A DNA stretch of 42,672 nt from Thermomicrobium sp. (lineage in GTDB: Bacteria > Chloroflexota > Chloroflexia > Thermomicrobiales > Thermomicrobiaceae), in contig JANZZC010000029.1 in the NCBI GenBank assembly GCA_026419575.1, positions 1 to 42,672 on the forward strand, given 5' to 3'. Of the stretch, positions 8,208-16,783 are shown piece after piece. The notes beneath the pieces were generated by a model. The model saw only the letters and a list, made by a program, of their open reading frames with translations, had not been told where the DNA came from and made no database searches. Position 1 is the stretch's first letter, and each line of letters opens with the position of its first letter. Position numbers and translations under genes: made by a program.

Positions 8208-9782
8208 CTACTCGGCCCGCAGCCGCAGTGCCAACTCGTACAGCCGCGCCGCTCGCGCCGTCTCCCCACGCCGCCGGTAGAGCGCCCCCAGCGCCATCGC
8301 CGCTTGTCGCGCCCCCGCCTTCCCCTCCGACACCATCCGCTCCAGTTCCGGTACGAGTGTCACCGCTGCATCCGGGTTCTCGTGCACGATCCGTTGCGCC
8401 AGGCGCGCTGCCCGCGCGCTCTCCCCTTCCGCCACGAGCCGGTGGAACTCCTCCACCGAATCGCCCCACCGATCGAGTTCCTCACTCGCCGCGCGCGCCG
8501 CACCGCTGGCCGGCACCGCCTCCCGCTCCCCTCCCACCGTCGCTTCCGTCGTGCTCGGCGTCGGCTCCTCGACACTTCCCTCGTCCGGTCGCCGGGCCCC
8601 CTCCATCTCCTCGAACGACCACGCCGCGGCCACCACCTCGCGGACGACCGGCTCCGTTTCTTCCTCCGCCACCGCCGACGCGGCTTCCGCCAGTTCCTCG
8701 AGTTCGGCGAACTCCACGGCAGTCCCGGCCTCCTCGAGCAGGCCCGTCCAGCCCGGCTCGAGCGCCTCGCGTCGCGTCTCTCCGTCCTCCAGCGCACCCA
8801 ACTCCGCCTCAGCCGGAACCGTACCCACTGCCCAGACCCCCTCGCCCACCTCTTCCAGCGCGAACTCTCGGAACTCCGCCGCTCCCTCGACTTCCGCCGA
8901 CGCGACCGCCGCCTCCCCCTCGTCGCTGGCGGTCGGACGCGCCGCCTCCAACTCCTCGTCGGTCGGCAACTCCCAGAGGAGCTCGGTCTCCTCGAGCCCG
9001 GCGACCAGCCACGCTTCTTCCACCAGCACTGGCTCCGGTACACCCAGCCAGCCTCGCGCTTCCCACTGCTCCGGCGACACGCAGCGCTCCACCACCTCAC
9101 CGCTGGGATCGAGCGCCCAAAGCAGCTCGCGGTACCGGCGAGCCGCTACGTCGTCACCGCGCTCCCGTGCGGCCAGCGCCGCCACCGCGAGCGCCCCAAC
9201 CAACTCCGGTCGCTCCGCGAGCAGCCGCTCAGCCTCCTCACCTGCCTCCTCACGGGCACCCAGCCACCACAACGCGAGACAGTACCGCTGTCGGAGATCC
9301 CACCGCGGACCCACCCGCTCCAGCGCAGCGCGGCATTCCTCTGCGCACCGTGTCCACCAGCCCTGCGCCAGATACCAGGCCGACAACGCCGGCGACGAGG
9401 GGAACAGTTGGCCTCCCTCTTCCTCGCCGCGGTACCACTCGGTCAACCGCTCGGCCAACTCCCGCCGCCAGGGTGCGCATTCCCACGCGACCTGCAAGCA
9501 GGCACGCGCCGCTTCTCGCTCGCCGCGCCGCCAAAACGCCTCGGCCATGGCACGCCAGGAATCAGCGTCCTCCGGATCGACCGTGATCGCTCGCGCGAGC
9601 ACCCGCTCGGCCGCGGACGGGTCCTCCTCCAGGAGGACCTCACCCCAGATCCGGTGCGTCGCCACTGCCTCCGGCGCGACGCTCCGGATCGCACGCAGCA
9701 TCCGCTTGGCTTCAGCGAGCTGACCGGCGGCGACCGCACGCCGTACCCTCTCCACTGCCTCCGCGAGCGGAATCGTGCTCAT
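8208..9782 (-). CDS. TPR-repeat protein with Glu/Ala-rich central region
   Basis: This is a predicted cytosolic helical-repeat protein of 524 residues. I start at the ATG at 9782 (MSTIPLAEAVERV), with GGGGGGAG four bases upstream, not at the track GTG 34 codons earlier. Residues about 1-230 read as degenerate TPR helices (AGQLAEAKRMLRAIRSVAPEA, DSWRAMAEAFWRRGEREAA, LRQRYCLALWWLGAREEAG). Residues about 260-430 are low-complexity and very acidic (many Glu-Glu and Glu-Ala runs) with no visible fold. Residues about 440-524 return to TPR-like helices (DSVEEFHRLVAEGESARAA, LGALYRRRGETARAARLYE). No catalytic domain is seen, so a scaffolding role is the most that can be said. The gene is strongly C-rich on the + strand. 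Confidence 0.8.
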   Translation of the reverse strand: MSTIPLAEAVERVRRAVAAGQLAEAKRMLRAIRSVAPEAVATHRIWGEVLLEEDPSAAERVLARAITVDPEDADSWRAMAEAFWRRGEREAARACLQVAWECAPWRRELAERLTEWYRGEEEGGQLFPSSPALSAWYLAQGWWTRCAEECRAALERVGPRWDLRQRYCLALWWLGAREEAGEEAERLLAERPELVGALAVAALAARERGDDVAARRYRELLWALDPSGEVVERCVSPEQWEARGWLGVPEPVLVEEAWLVAGLEETELLWELPTDEELEAARPTASDEGEAAVASAEVEGAAEFREFALEEVGEGVWAVGTVPAEAELGALEDGETRREALEPGWTGLLEEAGTAVEFAELEELAEAASAVAEEETEPVVREVVAAAWSFEEMEGARRPDEGSVEEPTPSTTEATVGGEREAVPASGAARAASEELDRWGDSVEEFHRLVAEGESARAARLAQRIVHENPDAAVTLVPELERMVSEGKAGARQAAMALGALYRRRGETARAARLYELALRLRAE

Positions 9783-9819
9783 CGTCTCCCCCCTGTATCG
9801 CCGACGCGGCTTCGTAGCG

Positions 9820-9831
9820 CGAGTATACTCG
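9820..9831. promoter_or_regulatory. 12-base palindrome with back-to-back -10-like boxes
   Basis: CGAGTATACTCG is a perfect palindrome in the 122-base divergent region between the TPR gene and qng1. It contains TATACT on both strands, so it may supply -10 elements for both promoters or act as an operator. No good -35 was found at 16-18 bases on either side. A small inverted repeat (CCGAAA ... TTTCGG) lies nearby. Confidence 0.35.
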
Positions 9832-9904
9832 AGCGGGTTCGGCCGCCGTGTAGCCGAAACCTCCCATTTTCGGTGTCCGCTCACTCGCCGACGGAGCGTG
9901 TTCC

Positions 9905-10879
9905 ATGGTGACGGACTTTCCTGATCCGCTCGGAATCCGTGCCGCCGCGCGCACCGTTCTCGCCCGAGCTCACTGGGTCCAGCTCGACCCTCTCGGACTC
10001 GACCGACTCGCCGACCTCTTGCCCTCGCCGCTGCCGGATCTCCCCGACTGGGATCACCCGCTGCATTGGCGAGGCGACCCCGACCATACTGCGAACTATG
10101 TCCTGCTCCTCGATGCGCTCAACTTCTGCTTCTGGGGCGAACCGCGCTGGCGGATCCGCTACGGTGGGCAGGTGTACGACGGCTACTGGGCACTCGCGGC
10201 GGCCCTCCGGCGGGCGCTCGACGAGGGACGACCAGTCTACGACCCCCGGTACCTGGTCAGCCTCAGCGATGCCGAGATCGCTGCCCTCTTCGCCGGCGAA
10301 GGTACGATCCCCCTGCTCGAGCGGCGGATCGCCCACGTCCGCGAAGTCGCCCGCGGCCTCCTCGAGGCGTGCGACGGCAGTTTCGCCAACCTCATCCGCC
10401 GTGCCGAGCGGAGCGCAGCGGCGCTCGTCCGACTGGTCAGCGCCGTCTTTCCCTCGTTCCGCGACGTCGCTTCCTACGACGGACTGCTGGTGCCGTTCTA
10501 CAAGCGCGCGCAGCTCCTCTGCACGGACCTCGCCGGCGCCTTCGGTGGCCGCGACCTCGGCGCCTTCGACGATCTCCCCGCGCTCACGGCCTTCGCCGAC
10601 TACAAGCTCCCGCAAGTCCTCCGCTTCCACGGCGCGCTCCACTACGCTGACCGGTTGGCCCAGCGCGTCGATGCCCGCGAGGAACTCCCGGCTGGTTCCC
10701 CCGAGGAAGTCGAGATCCGCGCCGCCACCGTCTGCGCGGTGGACGAACTCGCTCGTCGCCTGCAGGCGAGCGGCCGGTCAGCCGCTGCCTGGCAAGTCGA
10801 CTGGGCGCTCTGGCAACTGGGGCAAACGTTGCCTTCCGATGCCCCGCCGTATCACCGGACCCGAACGCCCTTCTATTGA
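9905..10879 (+). CDS. Queuosine 5'-phosphate N-glycosylase/hydrolase family (Qng1, DUF2419)
   Basis: This family releases the queuine base from queuosine 5'-monophosphate for salvage into tRNA. The 324-residue product shows the family's diagnostic blocks: [21 protein letters not shown], a following [35 protein letters not shown], and the substrate-pocket stretch [18 protein letters not shown]. The enzyme is best known from eukaryotes and some bacteria, including Sphaerobacter, a likely relative of this organism. The tail overlaps that of the sarcosine-oxidase-like gene by 7 bases (10873-10879). No other queuosine genes lie in the window. Family membership is firm; activity is inferred from family. 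Confidence 0.85.
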   Translation: MVTDFPDPLGIRAAARTVLARAHWVQLDPLGLDRLADLLPSPLPDLPDWDHPLHWRGDPDHTANYVLLLDALNFCFWGEPRWRIRYGGQVYDGYWALAAALRRALDEGRPVYDPRYLVSLSDAEIAALFAGEGTIPLLERRIAHVREVARGLLEACDGSFANLIRRAERSAAALVRLVSAVFPSFRDVASYDGLLVPFYKRAQLLCTDLAGAFGGRDLGAFDDLPALTAFADYKLPQVLRFHGALHYADRLAQRVDAREELPAGSPEEVEIRAATVCAVDELARRLQASGRSAAAWQVDWALWQLGQTLPSDAPPYHRTRTPFY

Positions 10880-12015
10880 CGCGCCGCGCCGAATCGCGCG
10901 AGTCCCAGGAACCCGATCGGGAGGTGCGATTCGCCGGCGAGCGCCAGATCGGCGAGCGCTTCGCCGATGACCGGAGCGAACTTGAAGCCGTGGCCGGAAA
11001 AACCGCAGCCGATCGCCACCTGTGCCCACACCGGATGGCGATCGACGATGAAGTGCGCGTCCGGGGTCATCGTGTAGAGACAGGTGACCGCCATCATGAG
11101 CCGATCCGGCGCGAGCGGGAGATAGCGGCCGAGCACCGACCGCATCCACTCGATCTCCGCCTCGCCCACCGTCCGGCGCGCGGTCTCCGCCGTGCAAGTC
11201 TCACCGTCGTCGTGCCGGCCGAACTTGACACCCTGGTCGGGCAGCCAAGGAAACCCATAGTACTCCCCTTCGGGAACGTCGAGCAAGCAGATCGGGAGCC
11301 GCTCCGGCAAGAAGCGTTCTCGTTCGCGCGGCTCGACGTGGATCACCAGCACCCGCCGGACGGTCAGGGGCAGACCGAGTTCGCTCAGGAGCTCCGGCAC
11401 CCAGGGACCGGCCGTGACGACCGCCCGCTCCGCCGCGATGACTCCGTCGGCCGTCTCGATCGTAACCCCCGATCCGTCCGCAGCGAAGCGCTCCACGCGG
11501 CACCCGAAGCGCAGGCGAGCCCCGTGCAGCACTGCGTCCTCGCAGAACGCTCGCCAGCAGTCCTCCGCGAACAGGATGCCCGCGCGGCCCTCGTAGAGCG
11601 CAACGAACTCCTCTGGGAGCGACAGCGCCGGAAACCGCGCCTCGGCCTCCCGCGCATCGAGGAGCTCGTGCGCGAGACCGTGGCGCACCGCGCTCTCGCG
11701 CGCTCCGGTGATGAACGGACTGTCCGGCCTGCCGATGCTCACGCCCCCCGTCACCAGCAACAGGCGACGGCCCGTCCGCTCGGCGAGTTCCTCCCAGAGC
11801 TGATAGGATCGTTGCACCAGCGGCACGTACTCGGAAGACTCGAAGTAGGCCTCCCGGATGATCCGCGTTTTCCCGTGCGAGGAACCCCGGGCGTGGAACG
11901 GCGGGTACTGCTCGAGTCCGACGACCCGATAACCGCGTCGTGCCACCGCGCTCACCGCGGCAGCACCCATGATCCCCAACCCGATGACCGCGACATCGAA
12001 CCGCTCCGCGTTCAC
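10873..12015 (-). CDS. Sarcosine oxidase / N-methyl amino acid oxidase-like flavoprotein
   Basis: This is a monomeric sarcosine oxidase (SoxA/SolA) type FAD enzyme that oxidises N-methyl or secondary amino acids with O2 to give H2O2. The track frame is far too long; the true start is a GTG at 12015 with GGGAGGAG six bases upstream, giving 380 residues. An N-terminal dinucleotide fold ([22 protein letters not shown]) leads into [17 protein letters not shown]. The C-terminal part has [17 protein letters not shown], whose Cys (about residue 312) matches the covalent 8-methyl-FAD attachment Cys of the family, and [18 protein letters not shown]. Exact substrate is unknown. Its promoter must lie in or next to the DnaA-box cluster. 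Confidence 0.9.
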   Translation of the reverse strand: MNAERFDVAVIGLGIMGAAAVSAVARRGYRVVGLEQYPPFHARGSSHGKTRIIREAYFESSEYVPLVQRSYQLWEELAERTGRRLLLVTGGVSIGRPDSPFITGARESAVRHGLAHELLDAREAEARFPALSLPEEFVALYEGRAGILFAEDCWRAFCEDAVLHGARLRFGCRVERFAADGSGVTIETADGVIAAERAVVTAGPWVPELLSELGLPLTVRRVLVIHVEPRERERFLPERLPICLLDVPEGEYYGFPWLPDQGVKFGRHDDGETCTAETARRTVGEAEIEWMRSVLGRYLPLAPDRLMMAVTCLYTMTPDAHFIVDRHPVWAQVAIGCGFSGHGFKFAPVIGEALADLALAGESHLPIGFLGLARFGAARQ

Positions 12016-12077
12016 GCCTGACTCCTCCCGCACGTCGACGTTCCCTCGCCCAGATTGTCCCACGCCGGAGTCGTCCC

Positions 12078-12369
12078 TGTGGAGAGTCGTGTCCACATCT
12101 CGATGGAGAGACACCGTCATCGTAGTCGGGGGTGTGGATCGTGTGGAAATCGCCGGAGAACGCGGTACAGCGCGGGAAAACAGGCTCCTCACCGTGGATG
12201 ACCCACGAGCTCCTGCCCATCGCTGTGGGTGACGATAGCGCTCGCTCGGCACACCAGTGCGATCGTCCACCGTCCTTCCGGAAGGCATCGCCTGGCTACC
12301 CACAATATCGGTCGCTCGGCTGTGGACGACGGGGCGACTTTTCCACCGCCTCCACTCGATCTGTCCACA
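12078..12369. other. Cluster of DnaA-box-like 9-mers (candidate oriC or DnaA-binding locus)
   Basis: The roughly 470-base gap between the flavoprotein (-) and the NimA-like gene (+) holds at least nine near matches to TTATCCACA or the high-GC variant TTGTCCACA on both strands. They are GTGTCCACA at 12089, TGTGGATCG at 12133, TGTGGAAAT at 12142, CGTGGATGA at 12193, TCGTCCACC at 12263, CTACCCACA at 12296, TGTGGACGA at 12321, TTTTCCACC at 12339 and CTGTCCACA at 12361, with weaker TGTGGAGAG at 12078 and TGTGGGTGA at 12224. Three match TTGTCCACA at 8 of 9 positions. No coding frame here looks real. An exact parS site lies 4.4 kb away. Against a full oriC: no dnaA or dnaN is adjacent and no long AT-rich unwinding element is obvious. 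Confidence 0.55.
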
Positions 12370-12489
12370 CCACGCCCGATCGCCGGCAGCGGTCGTGCCC
12401 GCGAGGCACCGGTGCCGCATCGCCGCGATTGCGGAATGTCGCTCTACTACGTACCGACGCCCGCGACGAGGAGGGAAGGGGAACGGAGG

Positions 12490-13011
12490 ATGCACGACCG
12501 GCTCGCGGGATCCGAGTCGCTCCGAGGGCGAGTCCGGCGCGTCGAGCGCCGCATGCCGGACGAGGAGGCGCGGCGCTGGCTCCAGGCGCAGAAGGTCGTC
12601 CATGTCGCGACGAGAGACCACGAGGGCTGGCCCGACGTCATCCCGCTCGTGTTCGTCTCTCCGAGCGGCAAGCGGCTGTATTTCCACACCGGAGCTCAGG
12701 GCGGCCATTTCCTCTCCAACGTGCGTGCGGATCCGCGCGTCTGCGTCGACGCGGCCGTGATCGGCCCGCTGCATCCCGGGAAACCCTACGCCTGCAACTC
12801 CGCGCTCGTCTACACGAGTGTCGTCGCCTTCGGCCGCCTGCGCATCGTCGACGATGAGGCGACGAAGAGCTGGTTCTTCGATCGCCTCATGGAGAAGTAC
12901 AGCGATTTGGGCCTCTTCGAACCGGGATACCCGCTGCTCGATCGGATCGTGCTCTACGAAATGACGATCGAGCTCCTGACCGGGAAGCGCAGCGAACGTC
13001 TCCGCCCTTGA
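12490..13011 (+). CDS. NimA-like / pyridoxamine 5'-phosphate oxidase-related FMN-binding protein
   Basis: This is a split-beta-barrel flavoprotein of 173 residues of the PNPOx-related group that includes nitroimidazole reductases. I start at the ATG at 12490, with a purine-rich GGAAGGGG about eight bases upstream. An upstream ATG at 12436 (MSLYYVPT) is a weaker alternative. Motifs are [61 protein letters not shown] and a terminal [11 protein letters not shown]. The track ORF reaches back into the DnaA-box region and is not real there. Substrate unknown. Confidence 0.85.
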   Translation: MHDRLAGSESLRGRVRRVERRMPDEEARRWLQAQKVVHVATRDHEGWPDVIPLVFVSPSGKRLYFHTGAQGGHFLSNVRADPRVCVDAAVIGPLHPGKPYACNSALVYTSVVAFGRLRIVDDEATKSWFFDRLMEKYSDLGLFEPGYPLLDRIVLYEMTIELLTGKRSERLRP

Positions 13012-13119
13012 CGGCCTCCGCTGTCGTGCTGCCCCGGCGACGTCGCGCCGGCTCGACGGCTCGCTGCGGCGGTCGCACCGGCGTCCCTTCGGTACACGCG
13101 TTTCCTGCCCTCGACGGGC

Positions 13120-13148
13120 TTGACGCTCGCTCCCGAACCGGGTAGACT
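13120..13148 (+). promoter_or_regulatory. Sigma-70-type promoter of the metal ATPase gene
   Basis: TTGACG at 13120-13125 and TAGACT at 13143-13148 are separated by 17 bases, close to consensus at both hexamers. The predicted start near 13155 lies immediately before the operator-like repeat at 13156-13178, and the ATPase ATG follows at 13202. Confidence 0.65.
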
Positions 13149-13155
13149 TCCGCCG

Positions 13156-13178
13156 TTGCAAATAGGACTCATTCTCAA
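13156..13178. promoter_or_regulatory. Fur/Zur-like inverted repeat operator
   Basis: TTGCAAATA and CATTCTCAA form an imperfect inverted repeat (6 of 9 positions) around a short centre. It is strikingly AT-rich for this genome and resembles TTGAGAATG-type Fur-superfamily boxes. Placed at about +1 to +23 of the ATPase promoter, it could block or modulate transcription in response to a metal. The regulator is not in the window. Confidence 0.45.
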
Positions 13179-13201
13179 TTTCCGAAGCAGAGTTCGAACC
13201 G

Positions 13202-15472
13202 ATGACGAGACGCGATGAAGGACGATCGGAGTGCCTCGACCTCCTCGAGCGGTTCGCCGCACGTCCCGGTGTGGTCGGCGTGGCGTTCGATCCGTCCCGC
13301 GACGAGCTCGTCGTGCGGTACCGGCCCGAAGGCGGAACGCCCGCGCTGGAGGTGGATGCCCGACGGGTCGCCCAGGCCCTCGCGGCGCACCGCACCCGCA
13401 ACGGGACGCCGTGTGCATCCTGCTCCGCGCCAGCCGGGCTACTCGTCGTGGGCGATGCGGTCTCCGCTTCCACCGACGGGTTCCGCGAACTCCGCGTGCC
13501 GGTGCGAGGCGAGGCGCGCGCCCGTGCCGAGGAGGAGCGTTTTCTCTGGTGGCAGCAGCACGGGCTCCTCTTGACCACGGCGGCGACCGGCCTCTTCCTC
13601 CTCTCCGCCTGGTCGGCCGACCGCGCTGGTCTCGGCCCGTGGCTCTCCCTCGCGCTCTATCTCGCCGCCTATGTCGCCGGGGGCGCGTACGCGATGTATC
13701 GTGCTGTCCACGCGCTCCTGCGAGCCACCGTCGACATCGACCTCCTGATGATCCTGGCCGCTCTCGGAGCCGCCGTCATCGATGCCTGGTCCGAAGGCGG
13801 GATCCTGTTGTTCCTCTTCTCGCTCGGCAACGCCTTGGAGCACTACGCGCTGGGACGCACGCACCGCGCGATCCGTTCCCTGATGTCGCTGCGGCCGGAC
13901 ACGGCGCTCGTCGTGCGCGGCGGCGCCGAGGCGATCGTCCCGGTCGAGGAACTCGTCCCCGGCGACGAGGTGATCGTCCGTCCGGGCGAGCGGATCCCGA
14001 TCGACGGGACGGTGGTCGCGGGCGATTCGAGCGTCGATCAGTCGGCCATCACCGGCGAGTCGCTTCCCGTGCACAAACGGCCGGGTGACCAGGTGTTCAG
14101 CGGCACGCTCAACACGACGGGGCTCCTCCGCGTCCGCGTCGACCGACCGGTGCACGAGAGCACGCTTGCTCGGATCATCAAGATCGTGGAGGAGGCGCGC
14201 GAGCAGAAGTCGCGGGCGCAGCGGTTCGCCGAAGCGTTCCAGGGCAAGTACGCGCTCGGGGTGATCGTCGTCTCCGCCCTCGCGTTCGCCGTCCCGGTTC
14301 TCCTCGGGGCGCCGGCTGCCGCGAGCTTCTACCGAGCGATGACGTTGCTCGTCGCCGCGTCTCCCTGTGCGCTCGTCATCTCGACGCCCGCCTCCATCCT
14401 CTCGGCGCTCGCCAATGCCGCGCGCCACGGCGTCCTCTTCAAGGGCGCACTCCAGCTCGAGACGATCGGCGTGGTCGACGCCATCGTCTTCGACAAGACC
14501 GGGACGCTGACGGTGGGCAAACCGCGCCTGACCGAACTGGTGCCGGCCGAGGGGGTGGATGCGGAGGCGGTGCTCCGACTGGTCGCGCCGGTCGAATACC
14601 GCTCCGAGCACCCGTTGGGACTCGCCGTCGTCGCCCACGCCGAAGCGCTCGGGTCGTTCGATCGCGAGCTGGCCGACCGTGTCGAGTCGCTGACCTCCCT
14701 TCCCGGCCGAGGCGTCCGCGCCGAACTCGCCGGGGCCGAGGTTCTGGTCGGCAACGAACTCCTGCTCGCCGAGCATGGCATCTCCATCCCGGATTCGCTC
14801 CGAGCGGTCGCCGACGAGCTCCGCGAGCGCGCCCGCACGGCCGTCTATGCTGCGGTGGACGGACGCGTCCTCGCGGTCTTCGGCATCGCCGACGTCGTAC
14901 GGCCGATCGCGGCATCGGTCGTCGAGCAGCTGCGCGCGCTCGGAGTCCGGCGACTCGTGATGCTGACCGGTGACAACGAGCGCGCGGCCCGCGCGATCGC
15001 CCAAGAGGTGGGGATCGACGAGTGGCGTGCCGGGCTCCTGCCGGAAGACAAAGTGCGCATCGTGCGGGAGCTCCAGGCGGCAGGGCACCGGGTCGCTATG
15101 GTCGGCGACGGCGTGAACGACGCCCCGGCGCTCGCCGCTGCCGACGTTGGGATCGCCATGGGAGCGGCCGGTACCGACGTCGCGCTCGAGACCGCCGATG
15201 TCGTGCTGATGAGCGACGATCTCACCAAGCTCCCGTACGCGATCGAGCTGTCGCGCGCTGCCCGGCGGATCATCGTGCAGAACCTGGCGATCTCCCTCGG
15301 CGTCATCGTCGTCCTCGTCGGGAGCATCCTCCTCCATGGCATTCCGCTCCCGCTGGCGGTCGTCGGTCACGAGGGGAGCACGATCGTCGTCGTGCTCAAC
15401 GGTCTGCGGCTGCTCGCGTTTCGCTCCCGTTCTCGCCTCGCGCGGGCGACGAGCATGACCGCTCCCGCGTGA
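13202..15472 (+). CDS. P1B-type heavy-metal ATPase, PIB-4 subgroup (Co2+/Fe2+-type exporter)
   Basis: This is a membrane pump of 756 residues that exports a transition metal at the cost of ATP. Domains in order are an N-terminal soluble region with a CASC pair (about residues 71-74), membrane helices from about 118, the actuator motif ITGES, the transmembrane metal site SPC (387-389), the phosphorylation motif DKTGT (Asp about 431), an HP motif (SEHPLG), and the hinge motif [13 protein letters not shown] final helix carries HEGST (about 723-727). SPC together with HEG(S/G)T is the published signature of PIB-4 ATPases such as CtpD, CoaT and PfeT, rather than the CPC of Cu or Zn/Cd/Pb pumps. 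The upstream Fur/Zur-like site suits a metal-induced exporter. The precise metal is inferred. Confidence 0.93.
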   Translation: MTRRDEGRSECLDLLERFAARPGVVGVAFDPSRDELVVRYRPEGGTPALEVDARRVAQALAAHRTRNGTPCASCSAPAGLLVVGDAVSASTDGFRELRVPVRGEARARAEEERFLWWQQHGLLLTTAATGLFLLSAWSADRAGLGPWLSLALYLAAYVAGGAYAMYRAVHALLRATVDIDLLMILAALGAAVIDAWSEGGILLFLFSLGNALEHYALGRTHRAIRSLMSLRPDTALVVRGGAEAIVPVEELVPGDEVIVRPGERIPIDGTVVAGDSSVDQSAITGESLPVHKRPGDQVFSGTLNTTGLLRVRVDRPVHESTLARIIKIVEEAREQKSRAQRFAEAFQGKYALGVIVVSALAFAVPVLLGAPAAASFYRAMTLLVAASPCALVISTPASILSALANAARHGVLFKGALQLETIGVVDAIVFDKTGTLTVGKPRLTELVPAEGVDAEAVLRLVAPVEYRSEHPLGLAVVAHAEALGSFDRELADRVESLTSLPGRGVRAELAGAEVLVGNELLLAEHGISIPDSLRAVADELRERARTAVYAAVDGRVLAVFGIADVVRPIAASVVEQLRALGVRRLVMLTGDNERAARAIAQEVGIDEWRAGLLPEDKVRIVRELQAAGHRVAMVGDGVNDAPALAAADVGIAMGAAGTDVALETADVVLMSDDLTKLPYAIELSRAARRIIVQNLAISLGVIVVLVGSILLHGIPLPLAVVGHEGSTIVVVLNGLRLLAFRSRSRLARATSMTAPA

Positions 15473-15496
15473 TACGATCGCTCGCGGAGGGTGGCG

Positions 15497-16783
15497 ATGG
15501 GTGATGTCCGCAAGGTGCTTGTCCTCACGAACGAATATCCGCCGCATGTCTACGGTGGCGCCGGTGTCCACGTCGAATACCTGACCCGGGAACTCTCGCG
15601 CCACATCGCTGTCGAAGTACGTTGTTTCGGGGACCAGGAGAGCGAGCGACCGAACCTCCGGGTGCGCGGGTACCGCGGCTGGGACGAGCTACGCCAAGGG
15701 GGCGACCGCCGGCACTGGCCGGCGCTCGATGCGCTGTCGCGCGACCTGCTGATGGTGCGCGATCCGATCGATGCCGACGTCATCCATGCCCATACCTGGT
15801 ACACCGATCTGGCAGCGTTGTGGGGGCGTCTGCTCTGGGAGCGGCCCTACGTCTTGACGATCCACTCCTTGGAGCCGCTCCGTCCCTGGAAGGCGGAACA
15901 GCTCGGCACCGCGTACCGGTTGAGTTCGTGGATGGAACGGACGGCGATCGAAGCGGCCGATGCGGTGATCGCGGTGTCCGGCGCCACGCGCCAGGACGTG
16001 CTCCGCCTCTTCCGAGTTCCCCCGGAGCGTGTGCACGTCATCCACAACGGGATCGACACCGAGCTCTACCGCAAGACCGACGACACCACAGCTGTGGAAC
16101 GTGCCGGAATCTATCTGGGGCGCCCCTACGTCCTCTTCGTCGGTCGGATCACGCGCCAGAAGGGGATCGTCTACCTGCTCGACGCCGTACCCTACTTGCA
16201 TCCGGAGGTCCAGGTCGTTTTGCTGGCTGGGCAACCCGACACACCGGAGCTCGCCCGGGCCGTCGAGTCGCGCGTCGCCGAACTCCGCCGTACCCGGAGC
16301 GGTATCTTCTGGATTCCGGAGATGCTGCCCCGCTCGGAGGTGATCCAGTTCTACTCGCACGCCACCGTCTTCTGCTGCCCCTCCGTATACGAGCCGTTCG
16401 GCCTCATCAACCTGGAGGCGATGGCCTGCGAGTGCCCGGTGGTCGCCTCGGCGGTGGGCGGGATTCCGGAAGTCGTCGTGGACGGGGAGACCGGCTTCCT
16501 CGTCCGCGTAGACGTCGACCCGGAGCGGGGCGAACCGCTCGACCCGGAAGGCTTCAGCCGCGAACTCGCCGCGGCGATCCAGCGGATCGTCGACGACCCG
16601 GAGCTGCGTCGCCGTCTGGGACGCGCCGGCCGGGCGCGGGTCGAACAGCTCTTCAGCTGGCGCGCCATCGCGCAGCGGACGCTCGAACTGTACCGCACCC
16701 TCGTCGGGCCCGGTCAGTCTTCGACCGACGCCGGGGTCAAGACGACCGGTGGCTCCACCGGTTCCGGCAGCGAGACGACGTAG
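15497..16783 (+). CDS. glgA: Glycogen synthase, Corynebacterium type (GT4 family)
   Basis: This is a GT-B glycosyltransferase of 428 residues resembling actinobacterial GlgA/GlgM, which use ADP-glucose to extend alpha-glucan or make maltose-1-phosphate. The ATG at 15497 with GGAGG six bases upstream is preferred over the track GTG at 15491, which would abut that site. Motifs are VLVLTNEYPPHVYGGAGVHVEYL at the N terminus, DVIHAHTWYTD, HNGIDTELYRK, LFVGRITRQKGI and the C-terminal nucleotide-sugar motif SVYEPFGLINLEAMACECPVVAS. The last 20 residues are Gly/Ser/Thr-rich. The 3' end overlaps the end of the convergent serA fusion by 70 bases. No other glycogen genes are nearby, so the acceptor and donor remain inferred. 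Confidence 0.85.
   Translation: MGDVRKVLVLTNEYPPHVYGGAGVHVEYLTRELSRHIAVEVRCFGDQESERPNLRVRGYRGWDELRQGGDRRHWPALDALSRDLLMVRDPIDADVIHAHTWYTDLAALWGRLLWERPYVLTIHSLEPLRPWKAEQLGTAYRLSSWMERTAIEAADAVIAVSGATRQDVLRLFRVPPERVHVIHNGIDTELYRKTDDTTAVERAGIYLGRPYVLFVGRITRQKGIVYLLDAVPYLHPEVQVVLLAGQPDTPELARAVESRVAELRRTRSGIFWIPEMLPRSEVIQFYSHATVFCCPSVYEPFGLINLEAMACECPVVASAVGGIPEVVVDGETGFLVRVDVDPERGEPLDPEGFSRELAAAIQRIVDDPELRRRLGRAGRARVEQLFSWRAIAQRTLELYRTLVGPGQSSTDAGVKTTGGSTGSGSETT

Noticed and set aside
13190-13200. AGTTCGAACC resembling a tRNA T-loop
   Set aside because: No acceptor or anticodon stem surrounds it; it is the sequence just before the ATPase start.
10873-13578. 901-residue minus-strand ORF
   Set aside because: Only the part from the GTG at 12015 encodes the flavoprotein. 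The rest reads backwards through the DnaA-box region, the NimA-like gene and the ATPase start.
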